Positions 26,176-36,908 of a stretch of 64,000 bases of DNA are shown here, one piece after another. The translations under genes were made by a program, and so were the position numbers. The stretch's first letter is position 1; each line of letters starts with the position of its first letter. This DNA comes from Mesorhizobium_K quangtriensis (lineage in GTDB: Bacteria > Pseudomonadota > Alphaproteobacteria > Rhizobiales > Rhizobiaceae), in the NCBI RefSeq assembly GCF_040081925.1, contig NZ_JBEBMF010000002.1:1364001-1428000 (forward strand), given 5' to 3'. Under the pieces are notes generated by a model, which saw only the letters and a program-made list of their open reading frames with translations, was not told the DNA's origin and did no database searches.

Positions 26176-28791
26176 CTACAGGTTGCGCAGGACCGGCGCA
26201 GCCTTGTGCCCGAGCACTCGCCAGGTGCCGGCGAGCCCGAAGCCCACAGTCAGCACGAGTGCCGCGACCACGGTTCCCGCCGCCACCTCCGGCAGGAATG
26301 CCGAGGGCAGGCGCATGACCTGCGAGACCACGTACCAGGCGGCGCTACCGCCGGCAAAGAGCGCGAAGACGGCAGTCGCCAAGCCGATCAACGCATATTC
26401 CAGGGAGAAGGCTGCAATCAGTGTCCGACGCGTTGCACCGAGCGTCTTCAGCACGACCGCGTCGTGGATACGGGCGCGGTTACCTGCCGCCAGCGCTCCC
26501 GACAGAACCAGAACCGAGGCGATCAGCGCCACGGAAGCCGCCGCCCGGATCGCCGTGCCGAGCTGGCCAATAATGCGGTTGACCACGTCAAGGGCGTCCT
26601 TGACGCGAACCGTCGTCACGGACGGGAACGTCTTGGTCACCGCGTTGAGGATGCGCGCCTCATTTGCGGTTGACCCCTCCGGCAGGGTCAGGGTCGCCAG
26701 CCAACTGTGTGGAGCACCGGCAAAGGTGTTCGGCGAAAACACCATGACGAAGTTGATCGACATTGACTCCCATTCCACCCGGCGCAAGTTGGCGATCCGG
26801 GCGGTGATGTCGCGCCCAAGCACGTTCACGGTCACGGTGTCGCCGATCTTGACGCCGATCTCGCCGGCCTCCTGCGCCGAGAAGGAAACGAGCGGCTCGC
26901 CGGAATAATCCTCCGGCCACCATTCGCCTGCCGCCAGCGTAGAGCTTTCGGGGATTCTTGCAGCGTAAGTGATGCCGCGATCGCCGCGCAGCACCCAGGC
27001 GCCGTCGGGCGGCACCTCGATCTTCTGGACGTCGATGCCGTTCAGTTGGACGATGCGCCCGCGCAGCATGGGAACGCGAACCAGTTTCGATCCAGGCGCC
27101 TCGGCGGCCGTGAAGGAGGCGAAATCCTCGACCTCGCCGCTCTGGATGTCCACGAAGAAGAAGTTGGGAGCGCGCTCCGGCAGGGTGCCGGCGATCTGTT
27201 GCCTGAGATTACCATCGATCAGGGCAAGCGTGACGAGCAGCGTCAGGCCCAATCCCAGCGACAGCACCACCGATGGCGTCAGCGCGCCCGGCCTGTGGAT
27301 GTTGCCTATTGCCAGACGCAGCGCAACCGAACGTACGCGCGGGCTTCTTCGGGCCAGCCATTGCACGAGATAGCCCACGCCTCGCAGCACGATGAAGGCA
27401 AAGATAACCGCGCCGACGAAGACGATGGCGATGCGCCTGTCGCCTGCGGACCAGACGGCAAGGAACGCCAGAAGAAGCGCGATGGCGATCGCGGCAGCCA
27501 CGTAAATTCGCCTCGGCAGGGCGCCCGCCTCCAAACCCAACTCACGGAACAGCGCTGTTGCCGGCACGTCGCGCGCACGTCCAAGCGGGAGAAGGGAAAA
27601 GGCGAGCGTCACCAACACGCCGAACAGCGCCGCCATGGCAAGTGCCGACGGGTAGACGCCGACTTCGGTCGGAATGGGGATGACGGAGGCAAGCGCCGCC
27701 TGCGCCGCAAAGGGCATAAGAGCTCCAAGGATCAGGCCGGCCACGATGCCGATGGACGAGATCAAGAGCATCTGGATCAGGTAGACGAAGAAGACGAAGC
27801 GTCCGGACGCTCCGAGGCTCTTAAAGGTCGCGATCACGCTCCGCTTGCCGTCGAGATAGGCGCGCACCGCATTGGCGACGCCGACGCCGCCGACGACCAG
27901 CGCGGTCAGCCCCACCAGCGTCAGGAACTGCGAGAAGCGTTCGATGTTTGCCGATAGCGCGGGAGCCGCATTGAGGCGCGTGCGAATGGACCAGCCGGCC
28001 TGGGGGTAGTCCTTGCCGGCCTGTTCGCGGATTTCGTTCAATCGTGCTTCCGAAACCTGGCCGTCGAGGCGGACCTTGTAGACATGTTCCACGAGGCTTC
28101 CCGGCTGGACGAGGCCGGCTGCCTTGAGGCCGTCAAGGGAGAGCAGCAACCTTGGAGCGAAGCCAAATCCATCCGAGGCCGCGTCGGGTTCGGTTGTGAG
28201 TTGGGCGCGCAGTTCAAATGTCGTGCTGCCGACCTTGATGCGCTCACCGAGCTGCACGCCGAGCCGTTCGAACAGAAGATCGGGCGCAGCGGCGCCGTAG
28301 ATGCCGTTCTTCTCGCCAAACAGGTCCGCGAACGGGAGACGTGGCTCAGTGACGAGGTTGCCATAGAGAGGATAGGCCGCGTCCACCGCTTTTGCCTCGA
28401 CCAGCGCCTGGTCGGAACCGTCTTCCAACCGTGCCATGGTGCGCATGTTTGCGCTTTCGGCCAGTGTGCCCAGATCCTGAAGGAAGTCGTGTTCCTGGTT
28501 CGTTGCCACGCGCTGGTTGAGTTCGAACCGGATGTCGCCGCCGAGCAGCGCCTGGCCTTCCTCTGCAACGCCAGCGGTGATGGAGCGGGCGACAGAATTC
28601 ACGCCGCCGATCGCAGCCACCCCAAGCGCGATACAGGTGATGAAGACGAGGAAGCCCGACAGGCCGCCGCGCATCTCGCGCAAGGCGAACCGAAGCGCGA
28701 GCCGGAAGCTTCTCAGGGGAGAAAAGTTTGCCGGTGTGGAAGCTGTATCGGACAGATGGCTGGGCGGCGATGCAAGCTGGTCGACAGACAT
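26176..28791 (-). CDS. ABC transporter permease, YbbP/FtsX type
   Basis: An 871-residue permease with an N-terminal membrane segment (about residue 40), a large periplasmic domain, further helices between about 300 and 530, a second periplasmic domain and a C-terminal FtsX helix bundle. This duplicated FtsX plan is that of YbbP. The ATG comes one base after the ATPase stop (TGACATG), so the two are coupled. The E. coli tesA/ybbA-ybbP locus has the same divergent layout. Substrate unknown; lipid or lipoprotein handling is often proposed. Confidence 0.88.
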   Translation of the reverse strand: MSVDQLASPPSHLSDTASTPANFSPLRSFRLALRFALREMRGGLSGFLVFITCIALGVAAIGGVNSVARSITAGVAEEGQALLGGDIRFELNQRVATNQEHDFLQDLGTLAESANMRTMARLEDGSDQALVEAKAVDAAYPLYGNLVTEPRLPFADLFGEKNGIYGAAAPDLLFERLGVQLGERIKVGSTTFELRAQLTTEPDAASDGFGFAPRLLLSLDGLKAAGLVQPGSLVEHVYKVRLDGQVSEARLNEIREQAGKDYPQAGWSIRTRLNAAPALSANIERFSQFLTLVGLTALVVGGVGVANAVRAYLDGKRSVIATFKSLGASGRFVFFVYLIQMLLISSIGIVAGLILGALMPFAAQAALASVIPIPTEVGVYPSALAMAALFGVLVTLAFSLLPLGRARDVPATALFRELGLEAGALPRRIYVAAAIAIALLLAFLAVWSAGDRRIAIVFVGAVIFAFIVLRGVGYLVQWLARRSPRVRSVALRLAIGNIHRPGALTPSVVLSLGLGLTLLVTLALIDGNLRQQIAGTLPERAPNFFFVDIQSGEVEDFASFTAAEAPGSKLVRVPMLRGRIVQLNGIDVQKIEVPPDGAWVLRGDRGITYAARIPESSTLAAGEWWPEDYSGEPLVSFSAQEAGEIGVKIGDTVTVNVLGRDITARIANLRRVEWESMSINFVMVFSPNTFAGAPHSWLATLTLPEGSTANEARILNAVTKTFPSVTTVRVKDALDVVNRIIGQLGTAIRAAASVALIASVLVLSGALAAGNRARIHDAVVLKTLGATRRTLIAAFSLEYALIGLATAVFALFAGGSAAWYVVSQVMRLPSAFLPEVAAGTVVAALVLTVGFGLAGTWRVLGHKAAPVLRNL

Positions 28792-28792
28792 G

Positions 28793-29488
28793 TCAGGCGG
28801 CCTCGGCGCTTGCCGAAGCCGTTTCGATCCGACCGGAACGCATCGCAACCTGGCGCGTGCAGCGCGCTGCGAGCGAAGGATCGTGCGTCACCAGCACCAG
28901 CGTCATGGCGCGTTCCTGAGCTTTCGCGAACAGGAGATCCGCGATCTGCCTGCCGGTTGCCTGATCGAGATTACCGGTTGGCTCGTCTGCGATGAGGATG
29001 CGGGGCTCGGGCGCAAGCGCCCTGGCAATCGCCACGCGCTGCTGCTCGCCGCCCGACAATTCTCCCGGGTAGTGTGTCGTGCGTTCAGAAAGGCCAACGG
29101 AAGCAAGTTCGCGCGCGGCGACGCCGAAGGGGTCGGCATGTCCCGCGAGTTCAAGCGGGACGGCGACGTTCTCCAACGCGGTCATGTTTGGTATCAGATG
29201 AAACGACTGGAAGACGATGCCGACGTTCCGACCTCGGAAGGCGGCCACCTGATCCTCGCTCTTGTCGTTGATCAGGTCGCCGGCGATCCGCACGGTGCCT
29301 GAATCCACGCGCTCCAGCCCTGCCAGAACCATCAGCAAGGTCGATTTGCCAGACCCGGAGGGGCCCACGATGCCAGTCGCCTCGCCCGCGGCGACATCGA
29401 GGCTTACACTCTTCAGCACGTGGACGGACGATGCACCGTGACCGAGCGTCAGGGAAACATCCTTCAATTGGATGACGGGTTCTGTCAC
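28793..29488 (-). CDS. ABC transporter ATPase, YbbA type (LolD-like)
   Basis: A 231-residue ATPase with Walker A GPSGSGKST, signature LSGGEQQR, Walker B ILIADEPTGNLD and H-loop VTHD. It belongs to the MacB/LolD class, which works with FtsX-type permeases. The start is GTG. Cotranscribed with the YbbP-like permease and divergent from the TesA-type esterase. Confidence 0.9.
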   Translation of the reverse strand: MTEPVIQLKDVSLTLGHGASSVHVLKSVSLDVAAGEATGIVGPSGSGKSTLLMVLAGLERVDSGTVRIAGDLINDKSEDQVAAFRGRNVGIVFQSFHLIPNMTALENVAVPLELAGHADPFGVAARELASVGLSERTTHYPGELSGGEQQRVAIARALAPEPRILIADEPTGNLDQATGRQIADLLFAKAQERAMTLVLVTHDPSLAARCTRQVAMRSGRIETASASAEAA

Positions 29489-29549
29489 GAAGAAACTATC
29501 CTATATGGTGGCGAAGGCGGGAACGTCTTTGTCATATGGGCTTTGCGGA

Positions 29550-30212
29550 ATGGCTTTCAATTTTTCTTCACGCCTCGTCTTCCTTGCCGGATTGCTGGTT
29601 CTTTCCATGGCGCCGTCCGCGATGGCCGAGCCGTACAGGATCGTCGGTTTCGGCGACAGCCTGATGGCCGGTTATGGTCTTGATGCCGGCCAAAGCTTCC
29701 CCGAAAAGCTCGAAAAAGCACTCCGGGACAAGGGTCACGATGTCGTGATTGCCGGGGCCGGCGTGTCGGGAGACACGACGTCAGGCGGCCTGTCTCGTCT
29801 CGACTGGTCTGTCCCGGACGGCACGCAACTCGTGATCCTCGAACTCGGCGCCAACGACATGCTGCGCGGAATCGCGCCTGCGATAACGGAAGAGAACCTC
29901 GACGCGATGCTGACGCGGCTCAAGGAGCGCAACATTGCCGTCCTGCTCGCCGGCATGCGCGCCGCGCCCAGCCTGGGGCAGGATTATCAAACAGCGTTCG
30001 ATGCTATCTATCCGCGCCTTTCCGAAAAACATGGTGTCCTGCTCTATCCGTTCTTTCTCGAAGGCGTGGCGGCCGACCGGGCTTTTTTGCTCGAGGACGG
30101 CATGCATCCCAACGCGGCGGGCGTCGACCGCATGGTTGATAACGCGCTTCCGGTTGTTGAACAGGCGCTTGCGAACCTCGCCGGCAACGCCGGGACGGGA
30201 GCGAACCAGTGA
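29550..30212 (+). CDS. SGNH-family esterase (TesA/arylesterase)
   Basis: A secreted hydrolase of about 220 residues. A signal peptide (SSRLVFLAGLLVLSMAPSAMA) precedes the GDSL block GFGDSLMAGYG, the oxyanion Asn block LGANDMLRG and the catalytic DGMHPN near the C-terminus. It cleaves acyl or aryl esters in the periplasm. The chosen ATG starts directly before the signal peptide; an ATG 15 codons earlier is possible. Divergent pairing with YbbA/YbbP is conserved in Gram-negative bacteria. Confidence 0.88.
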   Translation: MAFNFSSRLVFLAGLLVLSMAPSAMAEPYRIVGFGDSLMAGYGLDAGQSFPEKLEKALRDKGHDVVIAGAGVSGDTTSGGLSRLDWSVPDGTQLVILELGANDMLRGIAPAITEENLDAMLTRLKERNIAVLLAGMRAAPSLGQDYQTAFDAIYPRLSEKHGVLLYPFFLEGVAADRAFLLEDGMHPNAAGVDRMVDNALPVVEQALANLAGNAGTGANQ

Positions 30213-30346
30213 TCACCCTAGGGAACGCTTGGGATGACGCAGCGGAATGATCTGCCGGATGTGCAGGTGCGAAAAAACCGCTTGCTCCGTGTAGGGATCG
30301 GTGATTCGCTGAGACCAGAGTACGATTCGAGGAAGGGAGCCTGGCC

Positions 30347-30940
30347 ATGCCGCGACTTTTCACCGCCCTCGAAATTCCGCGTGATGCGGCCCTTTCGCTC
30401 TCCTTGCTCAGGGGCGGACTGCCCGGTGCGCGCTGGATCGATGTCGAAAACTATCACATGACGCTTCGCTTCATCGGCGATGTGGAAGGCCATGTCGCCG
30501 ACGAGATCGCCAATGCGCTCGACAGGGTGCGGCGACCGTCCTTCTCGCTCACCCTTTCGGGCGTCGGCGCCTTCGGGTCGAAGAAGCCGCATTCTGTTTA
30601 TGCGGGTACCAAGGCCTCTCCTGACCTGAACGCGCTGCAGGGCGAGATCGATCGCATCTGCCAGCGTCTTGGCGTCTCTTCCGATCCGCGCAAGTTCACG
30701 CCGCATGTCACCCTGGCGCGGCTGCGCAATTCGAGCCCAGCGGAGGTTGCGAAATATCTCTCGGCGCGCGGAAATTTCCTGACCGCTCCGTTTCGCGTTG
30801 GGCGGTTCGTGCTGATGTCCTCGCGCGAGTCGGTGGGCGGCGGGCCTTACATCATTGAGGAGGCGTGGCCGTTGACCGGTGGGGATGCGCGCGCCGCGAC
30901 GGCCCCGGATGTCGGTTGGAATGCGTTGAGGACATTCTGA
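30347..30940 (+). CDS. thpR: RNA 2',3'-cyclic phosphodiesterase ThpR (LigT)
   Basis: A 197-residue 2H-phosphoesterase. The paired catalytic H-x-T/S motifs are YHMTLRF near residue 40 and PHVTLAR near residue 125. The family opens 2',3'-cyclic phosphates on RNA ends and can ligate tRNA halves in vitro. First of a short series of same-strand small genes. Confidence 0.9.
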   Translation: MPRLFTALEIPRDAALSLSLLRGGLPGARWIDVENYHMTLRFIGDVEGHVADEIANALDRVRRPSFSLTLSGVGAFGSKKPHSVYAGTKASPDLNALQGEIDRICQRLGVSSDPRKFTPHVTLARLRNSSPAEVAKYLSARGNFLTAPFRVGRFVLMSSRESVGGGPYIIEEAWPLTGGDARAATAPDVGWNALRTF

Positions 30941-31018
30941 AGCCCTCACGGGTGGACACCAAAGCCTTGGCCTCCGTGGGTATTGCGCTATGTTCCTCGC
31001 AACATAGGGAGCATCTTC

Positions 31019-31315
31019 ATGGCGCGAGAAAAGCTTGCAAAACAAGCGGTAGAAGAGGCCATGGCCGGACTTGCTGGCTGGGTTCTCGCGCAGGACGGGC
31101 TGTCGATCAGCCGCAGCTTCGTCTTCAAGAACTTCAGCGAGGCTTTCGCGTTCATGACACGATCGGCACTGGCGGCAGAAAAGCTCGATCATCATCCGCA
31201 CTGGTCGAACGTCTACAAGACGGTGGACGTCAAGCTAAACACCCATGACGCCGGTGGTCTCACTGCGCTGGATTTCGAACTGGCCAAGCGGATGAACCGT
31301 TACGCAGGCGATTGA
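31019..31315 (+). CDS. 4a-hydroxytetrahydrobiopterin dehydratase (PhhB/PCD)
   Basis: A 98-residue pterin-4a-carbinolamine dehydratase, which recycles the pterin cofactor of aromatic amino acid hydroxylases. The family motif EKLDHHPHWSNVYKTV is complete with both catalytic histidines. AGGGAG seven bases upstream fixes the ATG. No hydroxylase gene is nearby. Confidence 0.92.
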   Translation: MAREKLAKQAVEEAMAGLAGWVLAQDGLSISRSFVFKNFSEAFAFMTRSALAAEKLDHHPHWSNVYKTVDVKLNTHDAGGLTALDFELAKRMNRYAGD

Positions 31316-31382
31316 ACCGGCGCATCTTGCCAAGGCGATAGATATTTCCCACATCACATGTGCGAGAGGAGATCGAGCGCCA

Positions 31383-31727
31383 ATGGTGAAAGACTTCGCT
31401 ACCGCTTCCGTCGATGCAGACGAGGGCGAGGTTCGAGCGAAATTCTGGCGGACCGCCAAGAAGGCGGCGCGCCACATCCCGTTCATGGACGAGGTCGTCG
31501 CGGGCTATTTCTGTGCGCTCGACAAGAACACGCCGTTGCGCGCCAAGGCGATCCTGCTCGCCGCGCTCGGCTACTTCGTGCTGCCAACCGACACAATCCC
31601 CGACTTCATTCTTGGTTTCGGCTTTACCGACGACATGGCGGTTCTGACGGCTGCACTCGCCGCAGTGCGTACGCATATGACGCCGGCACACCGGTTGGCC
31701 GCCCGTGAGGCGCTCGTTTCCGACTGA
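31383..31727 (+). CDS. DUF1232 (YkvA) family protein
   Basis: A 114-residue protein with a central hydrophobic stretch (ILLAALGYFVLPTDTIPDFI) and the DUF1232 signature P-x-D-x-I-P-D-F-x-x-x-x-G-F-T-D-D. Probably membrane-associated; function unknown. It follows the pterin dehydratase by 67 bp. Confidence 0.85.
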   Translation: MVKDFATASVDADEGEVRAKFWRTAKKAARHIPFMDEVVAGYFCALDKNTPLRAKAILLAALGYFVLPTDTIPDFILGFGFTDDMAVLTAALAAVRTHMTPAHRLAAREALVSD

Positions 31728-31995
31728 TCCTTTTCGCTGAACCCGCAGCAATGCCCGGCGGCCGCGAAGAAGGTCAAACTCTTGCCGTTTTCGTACCTTT
31801 GAACCCTAACGAGGGACAAGTGCGCGGGCTGTCCGCGCGTGATGGCGTGACTGATGAGGAATTCCCTTTTGCCTTGGGCGTTCATCCTTTGGTAACCCAA
31901 ATTAAATCAAAATGAACCCAACACGGCTTGGGTCGCTCCCGGCCCTATTGTGGTTGCGCGATATGGCCGGCCGAAGGAAGGAAAACGGAAAGACG

Positions 31996-32505
31996 ATGCG
32001 GGGTTTGATCTCGATTTTCGCCGGTCTGGCGATGGTTGCATTCGCGGGCCATGCCTATGCGCAGTCAGCTCGCAAGATGTCGGAGCACGGCGATTGGGCG
32101 ACCTACAGCTATCAGGCCCAGAACGGGCGCGTCTGTTACGTACTGACCGTTCCGAAGCCCAAGTCGATGCAGCCGGCCAGTGTCGACCATGGCCAGATGT
32201 TCTTCTTCGTCAGCCAACGGCCCGGTCAGGCGGTGTCCTTCGAGCCGCAGTTCATCGCCGGTTATGCGCTGCGCGAAGGCTCAAAGGTCTCGGTTGCCAT
32301 TGGCAACAAGAGCTTCACCATGTTCACCAAGGGCAAATCCGCCTGGGTAGAGAACGCCGCCGAGGAGCCGCAGCTCATCGCGGCCATGAAGGGCGGCGCG
32401 GACATGCAGGTTCAGGCCACTTCCGGACGCGGCACGAAGACCAGCTATTCTTTCTCGCTGAAGGGCATTTCGGCGGCGCTGGATTCCATCGCCGGCTGTA
32501 AATAG
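31996..32505 (+). CDS. Invasion-associated locus B (IalB) family protein
   Basis: A 169-residue periplasmic or outer-membrane-associated protein with signal peptide MRGLISIFAGLAMVAFAG..AYAQ. The GDWATYSYQ, CYVLTVPKPK and C-terminal SLKGISAALDSIAGC segments fit the IalB family, common in rhizobia and named for a Bartonella invasion protein; a virulence role should not be inferred. The ATG just before the signal peptide is used. Followed by an intrinsic terminator. Confidence 0.83.
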   Translation: MRGLISIFAGLAMVAFAGHAYAQSARKMSEHGDWATYSYQAQNGRVCYVLTVPKPKSMQPASVDHGQMFFFVSQRPGQAVSFEPQFIAGYALREGSKVSVAIGNKSFTMFTKGKSAWVENAAEEPQLIAAMKGGADMQVQATSGRGTKTSYSFSLKGISAALDSIAGCK

Positions 32506-32530
32506 CCTTAAGATTTGACGAACATGCTTG

Positions 32531-32563
32531 AAAGAGCCGGCGTTGACCGGCTCTTTCGCTTTT
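32531..32563 (+). terminator. Intrinsic terminator of the IalB gene
   Basis: AAAGAGCCGG and CCGGCTCTTT form a 10-bp stem with a six-base loop, followed by CGCTTTTC. Confidence 0.82.
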
Positions 32564-32661
32564 CATGAGCAGGCTGGCTGCGTGACGCCGGACGGTTCGC
32601 GTGATACATGCGCCGAAAGCGTGCGGGCAGAATGGTCCGCCATCACTTATATGACCTGGCT

Positions 32662-33894
32662 ATGACCCTCTCGATCGATCTTACCAACGGAACGACACGC
32701 TGGGCGCTTGCGTCGCGCGCTGGCGTCCTGGAGAAGCCGCCGCTGATCGGCCTCACCCGTGCCGAGTTGGCGGAGGCGCTTGTTGCCTCAGGGGTCGTGC
32801 CTGAGCGGCAGGCCAGGATGCGCGCACAGCAGCTTTGGCATTGGCTTTATGTGCGCGGCGTTTCCGATTTCTCCGAGATGTTCAACATCTCGAAGGACCT
32901 GCGCGTAGAACTCGACCGGCATTTTTCCATCGCCAGACCCGAGGTCGTCGAAGAGCAGATTTCCGCCGACGGAACGCGCAAGTGGCTGTTTCGCTTCCCG
33001 CCGCGCGGCGCTGGGCGGCCCGTCGAGATCGAGACGGTCTATATTCCCGAAGAGGGGCGCGGTACGCTCTGCATCTCCAGCCAGGTCGGCTGTACGCTGA
33101 CATGCTCCTTCTGCCACACGGGCACGCAGAAGCTGGTGCGCAACCTGACGGCCGAGGAAATTCTCGCGCAGTTGATGACGGCGCGCGATCGTCTCGGCGA
33201 TTTCCCGGATCGGGACACGCCGGCCGGCGCAATCGTACCGGCGGAGGGGCGCAAGGTTTCCAACATCGTCATGATGGGCATGGGCGAACCGCTCTACAAT
33301 TTCGAAGCGGTGAAGAAGGCCCTGCTCGTCGCTTCGGATGGCGATGGTCTCGCCCTGTCCAAGCGGCGCATCACGCTGTCTACCTCTGGCGTCGTGCCTG
33401 AGATCGCGCGCACGGGCGAGGAGATCGGCGTCATGTTGGCCATCTCGCTCCATGCGACAAATGACGACCTGCGCGACCTGCTCGTGCCGATCAACAAGAA
33501 ATATCCGCTGAAGGACCTGGTCGCGGCCTGTCGTGCCTATCCAGGCCTGTCGAACGCGCGGCGTATCACCTTCGAATATGTGATGTTGAAGGACGTCAAC
33601 GACAGCCTCGAAGACGCAAAGGCACTGGTGAAACTGCTCAAAGGCATTCCTGCCAAGATCAACCTGATCCCGTTCAATCCTTGGCCGGGCACTAACTACC
33701 AGTGCTCGGACTGGGAGACGATCGAGAAGTTTTCCGACTACATCAACAATGCAGGCTACGCATCGCCGATCCGCACGCCGCGCGGCCGCGATATTCTGGC
33801 CGCCTGCGGCCAGTTGAAGTCGGAGTCCGAGCGCATGAAGAAGACGGAACGCCTCGCGCTCGAGGCGATGATGATCGCGGGACACGGCGAATAG
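32662..33894 (+). CDS. rlmN: Dual-specificity RNA methyltransferase RlmN
   Basis: A 410-residue radical SAM enzyme that methylates C2 of A2503 in 23S rRNA and A37 in some tRNAs. The cluster ligands are in CTLTCSFC (C-x3-C-x2-C), MGMGEPLYN is the SAM region and the methyl-carrying cysteine is in DILAACGQL near the end. The N-terminal extension before GLTRAEL is typical of rhizobial RlmN. Followed after 6 bp by small membrane protein genes. Confidence 0.94.
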   Translation: MTLSIDLTNGTTRWALASRAGVLEKPPLIGLTRAELAEALVASGVVPERQARMRAQQLWHWLYVRGVSDFSEMFNISKDLRVELDRHFSIARPEVVEEQISADGTRKWLFRFPPRGAGRPVEIETVYIPEEGRGTLCISSQVGCTLTCSFCHTGTQKLVRNLTAEEILAQLMTARDRLGDFPDRDTPAGAIVPAEGRKVSNIVMMGMGEPLYNFEAVKKALLVASDGDGLALSKRRITLSTSGVVPEIARTGEEIGVMLAISLHATNDDLRDLLVPINKKYPLKDLVAACRAYPGLSNARRITFEYVMLKDVNDSLEDAKALVKLLKGIPAKINLIPFNPWPGTNYQCSDWETIEKFSDYINNAGYASPIRTPRGRDILAACGQLKSESERMKKTERLALEAMMIAGHGE

Positions 33895-33900
33895 GCCGGC

Positions 33901-34350
33901 GTGGTGAGAATACTGGGCAAGATTGCTCTCATCGCTGTTGGATACCTCGCCGCCGTCTGCGTCGCCGTTGTTGTCACCGAATCTATCATGCTCGCACCCG
34001 CGGCGCTGCCGGATGGCGGGACCAACGGCTCGCTGATGGGCCTTCTGCGGGACCTGCCGGGCATGTTCGCGGTCGGCTTCTTCTGGACCTTCCTGTGCGC
34101 GTTGCCCGGTTTCATCGTCGCCATCATCATCGGGGAAAGGCTCGACTGGTCGAGGTGGCGCGACTATGCGACTGCGGGTCTTCTCAATGTCATACCCTCG
34201 TTGGCATTCTTTTGGGGCTTTGCAGGCTCTCCGTTCAGCATGCCGTTTCTGATCATTTCAGCGCTTCCCGGCGGATTTGCGGGCGGAGCGGCCTACTGGA
34301 CGTTGGCGGGACGGTTCATCGCGCGGAACAGAAGGCTTCCCACGGCATGA
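33901..34350 (+). CDS. Small membrane protein, unknown function
   Basis: A 149-residue protein with four predicted membrane helices (about residues 5-28, 53-76, 90-108 and 115-137) and no family motif I recognise. The start is GTG, 6 bp after rlmN. The next gene encodes a protein of similar size and helix plan, overlapping by four bases, suggesting a duplicated pair. Confidence 0.7.
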   Translation: MVRILGKIALIAVGYLAAVCVAVVVTESIMLAPAALPDGGTNGSLMGLLRDLPGMFAVGFFWTFLCALPGFIVAIIIGERLDWSRWRDYATAGLLNVIPSLAFFWGFAGSPFSMPFLIISALPGGFAGGAAYWTLAGRFIARNRRLPTA

Positions 34351-34823
34351 ATGGCATCCTCACTTTTCTCATCCGCAGCGTGGTGGTCTTGCTCGGCTAT
34401 GCCGTCGCCGCGCTGTGCTCCAGCGCCTTCCTTCATGTGGTTTCGCTGCCGATGCTGGGATTCACCGCCGAGGAAACGCCGGCTGTGGTGATAGGATCGG
34501 TCGTCTTCTCGATTCCGTTCATTGCACTGTTCGTGGCGTACTTTTCCTTCATTCCATCTTTGTTCGCCATCCTTGCCGGAGAAATCATCGGCCTGCGCGA
34601 CTGGCTGTATTATGCGATCGCTGGCGGCGTCATCGGTGCGGTCGTGATGGGTTATTTCCGCAGCGCGACCGAGGCTGACCAATCGCTGATCGGCGAGCCC
34701 GGTTTCATGTTCGCCCTCATCGGCGCAGGAATGTGCGGAGGGCTGGGCTATTGGCTGATAGCAGGACGTTCGGCCGGAGGTTGGCGCAAGCCGCGCGAGA
34801 TCACTTCGCCTGAGCCGAAATAA
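34347..34823 (+). CDS. Small membrane protein, unknown function
   Basis: A 158-residue protein with four hydrophobic segments, topologically like its upstream neighbour: helix 1 G-Y-A-V-A-A-L-C against G-Y-L-A-A-V-C-V, and a final GGxGYWxxAGR matching GGAAYWTLAGR. ATGA overlap indicates coupled translation. The two proteins may form a heteromer. It overlaps the convergent LysE-family gene by 23 bp. Confidence 0.7.
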   Translation: MNGILTFLIRSVVVLLGYAVAALCSSAFLHVVSLPMLGFTAEETPAVVIGSVVFSIPFIALFVAYFSFIPSLFAILAGEIIGLRDWLYYAIAGGVIGAVVMGYFRSATEADQSLIGEPGFMFALIGAGMCGGLGYWLIAGRSAGGWRKPREITSPEPK

Positions 34824-35442
34824 TCTTCAGGGCGAAGGCCGAGAACACGCCGGCGAAAAGATAGTCGACGAAGCGCGTCACGCGCGGGCTCGCCTTCATG
34901 GCGGCGGCGAAACGATCAGCCGCAAGCACCATCGGTACCGACAACGGAATCGCGATGACCACCGACATCACCCCGAGGAAGAACAGCTTCCCGGCTGCGT
35001 GGGGATCGTGAGCCGAGACGAATTGCGGCAGGAAGGTCACGAAGAACAGGATGACCTTGGGATTCATCAGGTTCACGCCGAGCCCTACGGAGAAACTGCG
35101 GGCAATCGAGATGCGCGGCCCCTTCTTCTCCTGCGGGGAGAAAGCGGAGCCGTAGCGGAGCGCCTGATAGGCGAGAAAGACGAGATACCCCGCGCCGAAG
35201 ATTTTCAGCACGAGGAATGCAGTGGGCGATGCCAGGATCAGGGCCGATACGCCGACCACGACGAGTGTCGTGTGGATCAGGACGCCTGTCAGCGCACCGG
35301 CCATCGACGCGAGCCCGGCCGCACGACCTTGGCTGAGCGTCCGGCTGACGAAGAGCGTCATGTCCGGGCCTGGCGTGATCGACAGGATCACGGAGGCGAT
35401 GGCGAACTGTAGGAGAACGGCGGAATCTGGAATGAAGGACAT
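34801..35442 (-). CDS. LysE/RhtB-family exporter
   Basis: A 213-residue inner-membrane exporter with six hydrophobic segments. The conserved SITPGPDMTLFVSRTLSQGRAAG loop and the GLGVNLMNPKVILFF segment are diagnostic of LysE/RhtB amino acid exporters. ATG before SFIPDS is used; an upstream extension lacks a ribosome site. Divergent from argG, though the two products need not be related. Confidence 0.9.
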   Translation of the reverse strand: MSFIPDSAVLLQFAIASVILSITPGPDMTLFVSRTLSQGRAAGLASMAGALTGVLIHTTLVVVGVSALILASPTAFLVLKIFGAGYLVFLAYQALRYGSAFSPQEKKGPRISIARSFSVGLGVNLMNPKVILFFVTFLPQFVSAHDPHAAGKLFFLGVMSVVIAIPLSVPMVLAADRFAAAMKASPRVTRFVDYLFAGVFSAFALKIISAQAK

Positions 35443-35612
35443 GTGGCGCGCCCTGAATGTGTCGAAGCTATAGTCCCGCATCATGTTCCGCGCCAGCCGT
35501 TCAAGCGCTGGTTCCGCTTGGTCCAGCACCGTTTGCCGCGAGTGTTCGGCTTGTCCCTCCCGGCTTTCCTGCTATGAAGCGCCCCGAAAACGTGAAAATT
35601 CCGGGGACCGGC

Positions 35613-36836
<1,224 letters not shown>

Positions 36837-36858
36837 ACCCTTCCGGCGACTCGCGAAA

Positions 36859-36890
36859 TAAAAAACCCGGCCTTGAGCCGGGTTTTTTTG
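36859..36890. terminator. Bidirectional intrinsic terminator
   Basis: AAAAACCCGGC-CTTGA-GCCGGGTTTTT followed by TT: an 11-bp stem with A-tract and T-tract on either side, between convergent argG and the transglycosylase gene. Confidence 0.93.
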
Positions 36891-36908
36891 TTTTCAATGT
36901 CGGGTCAA

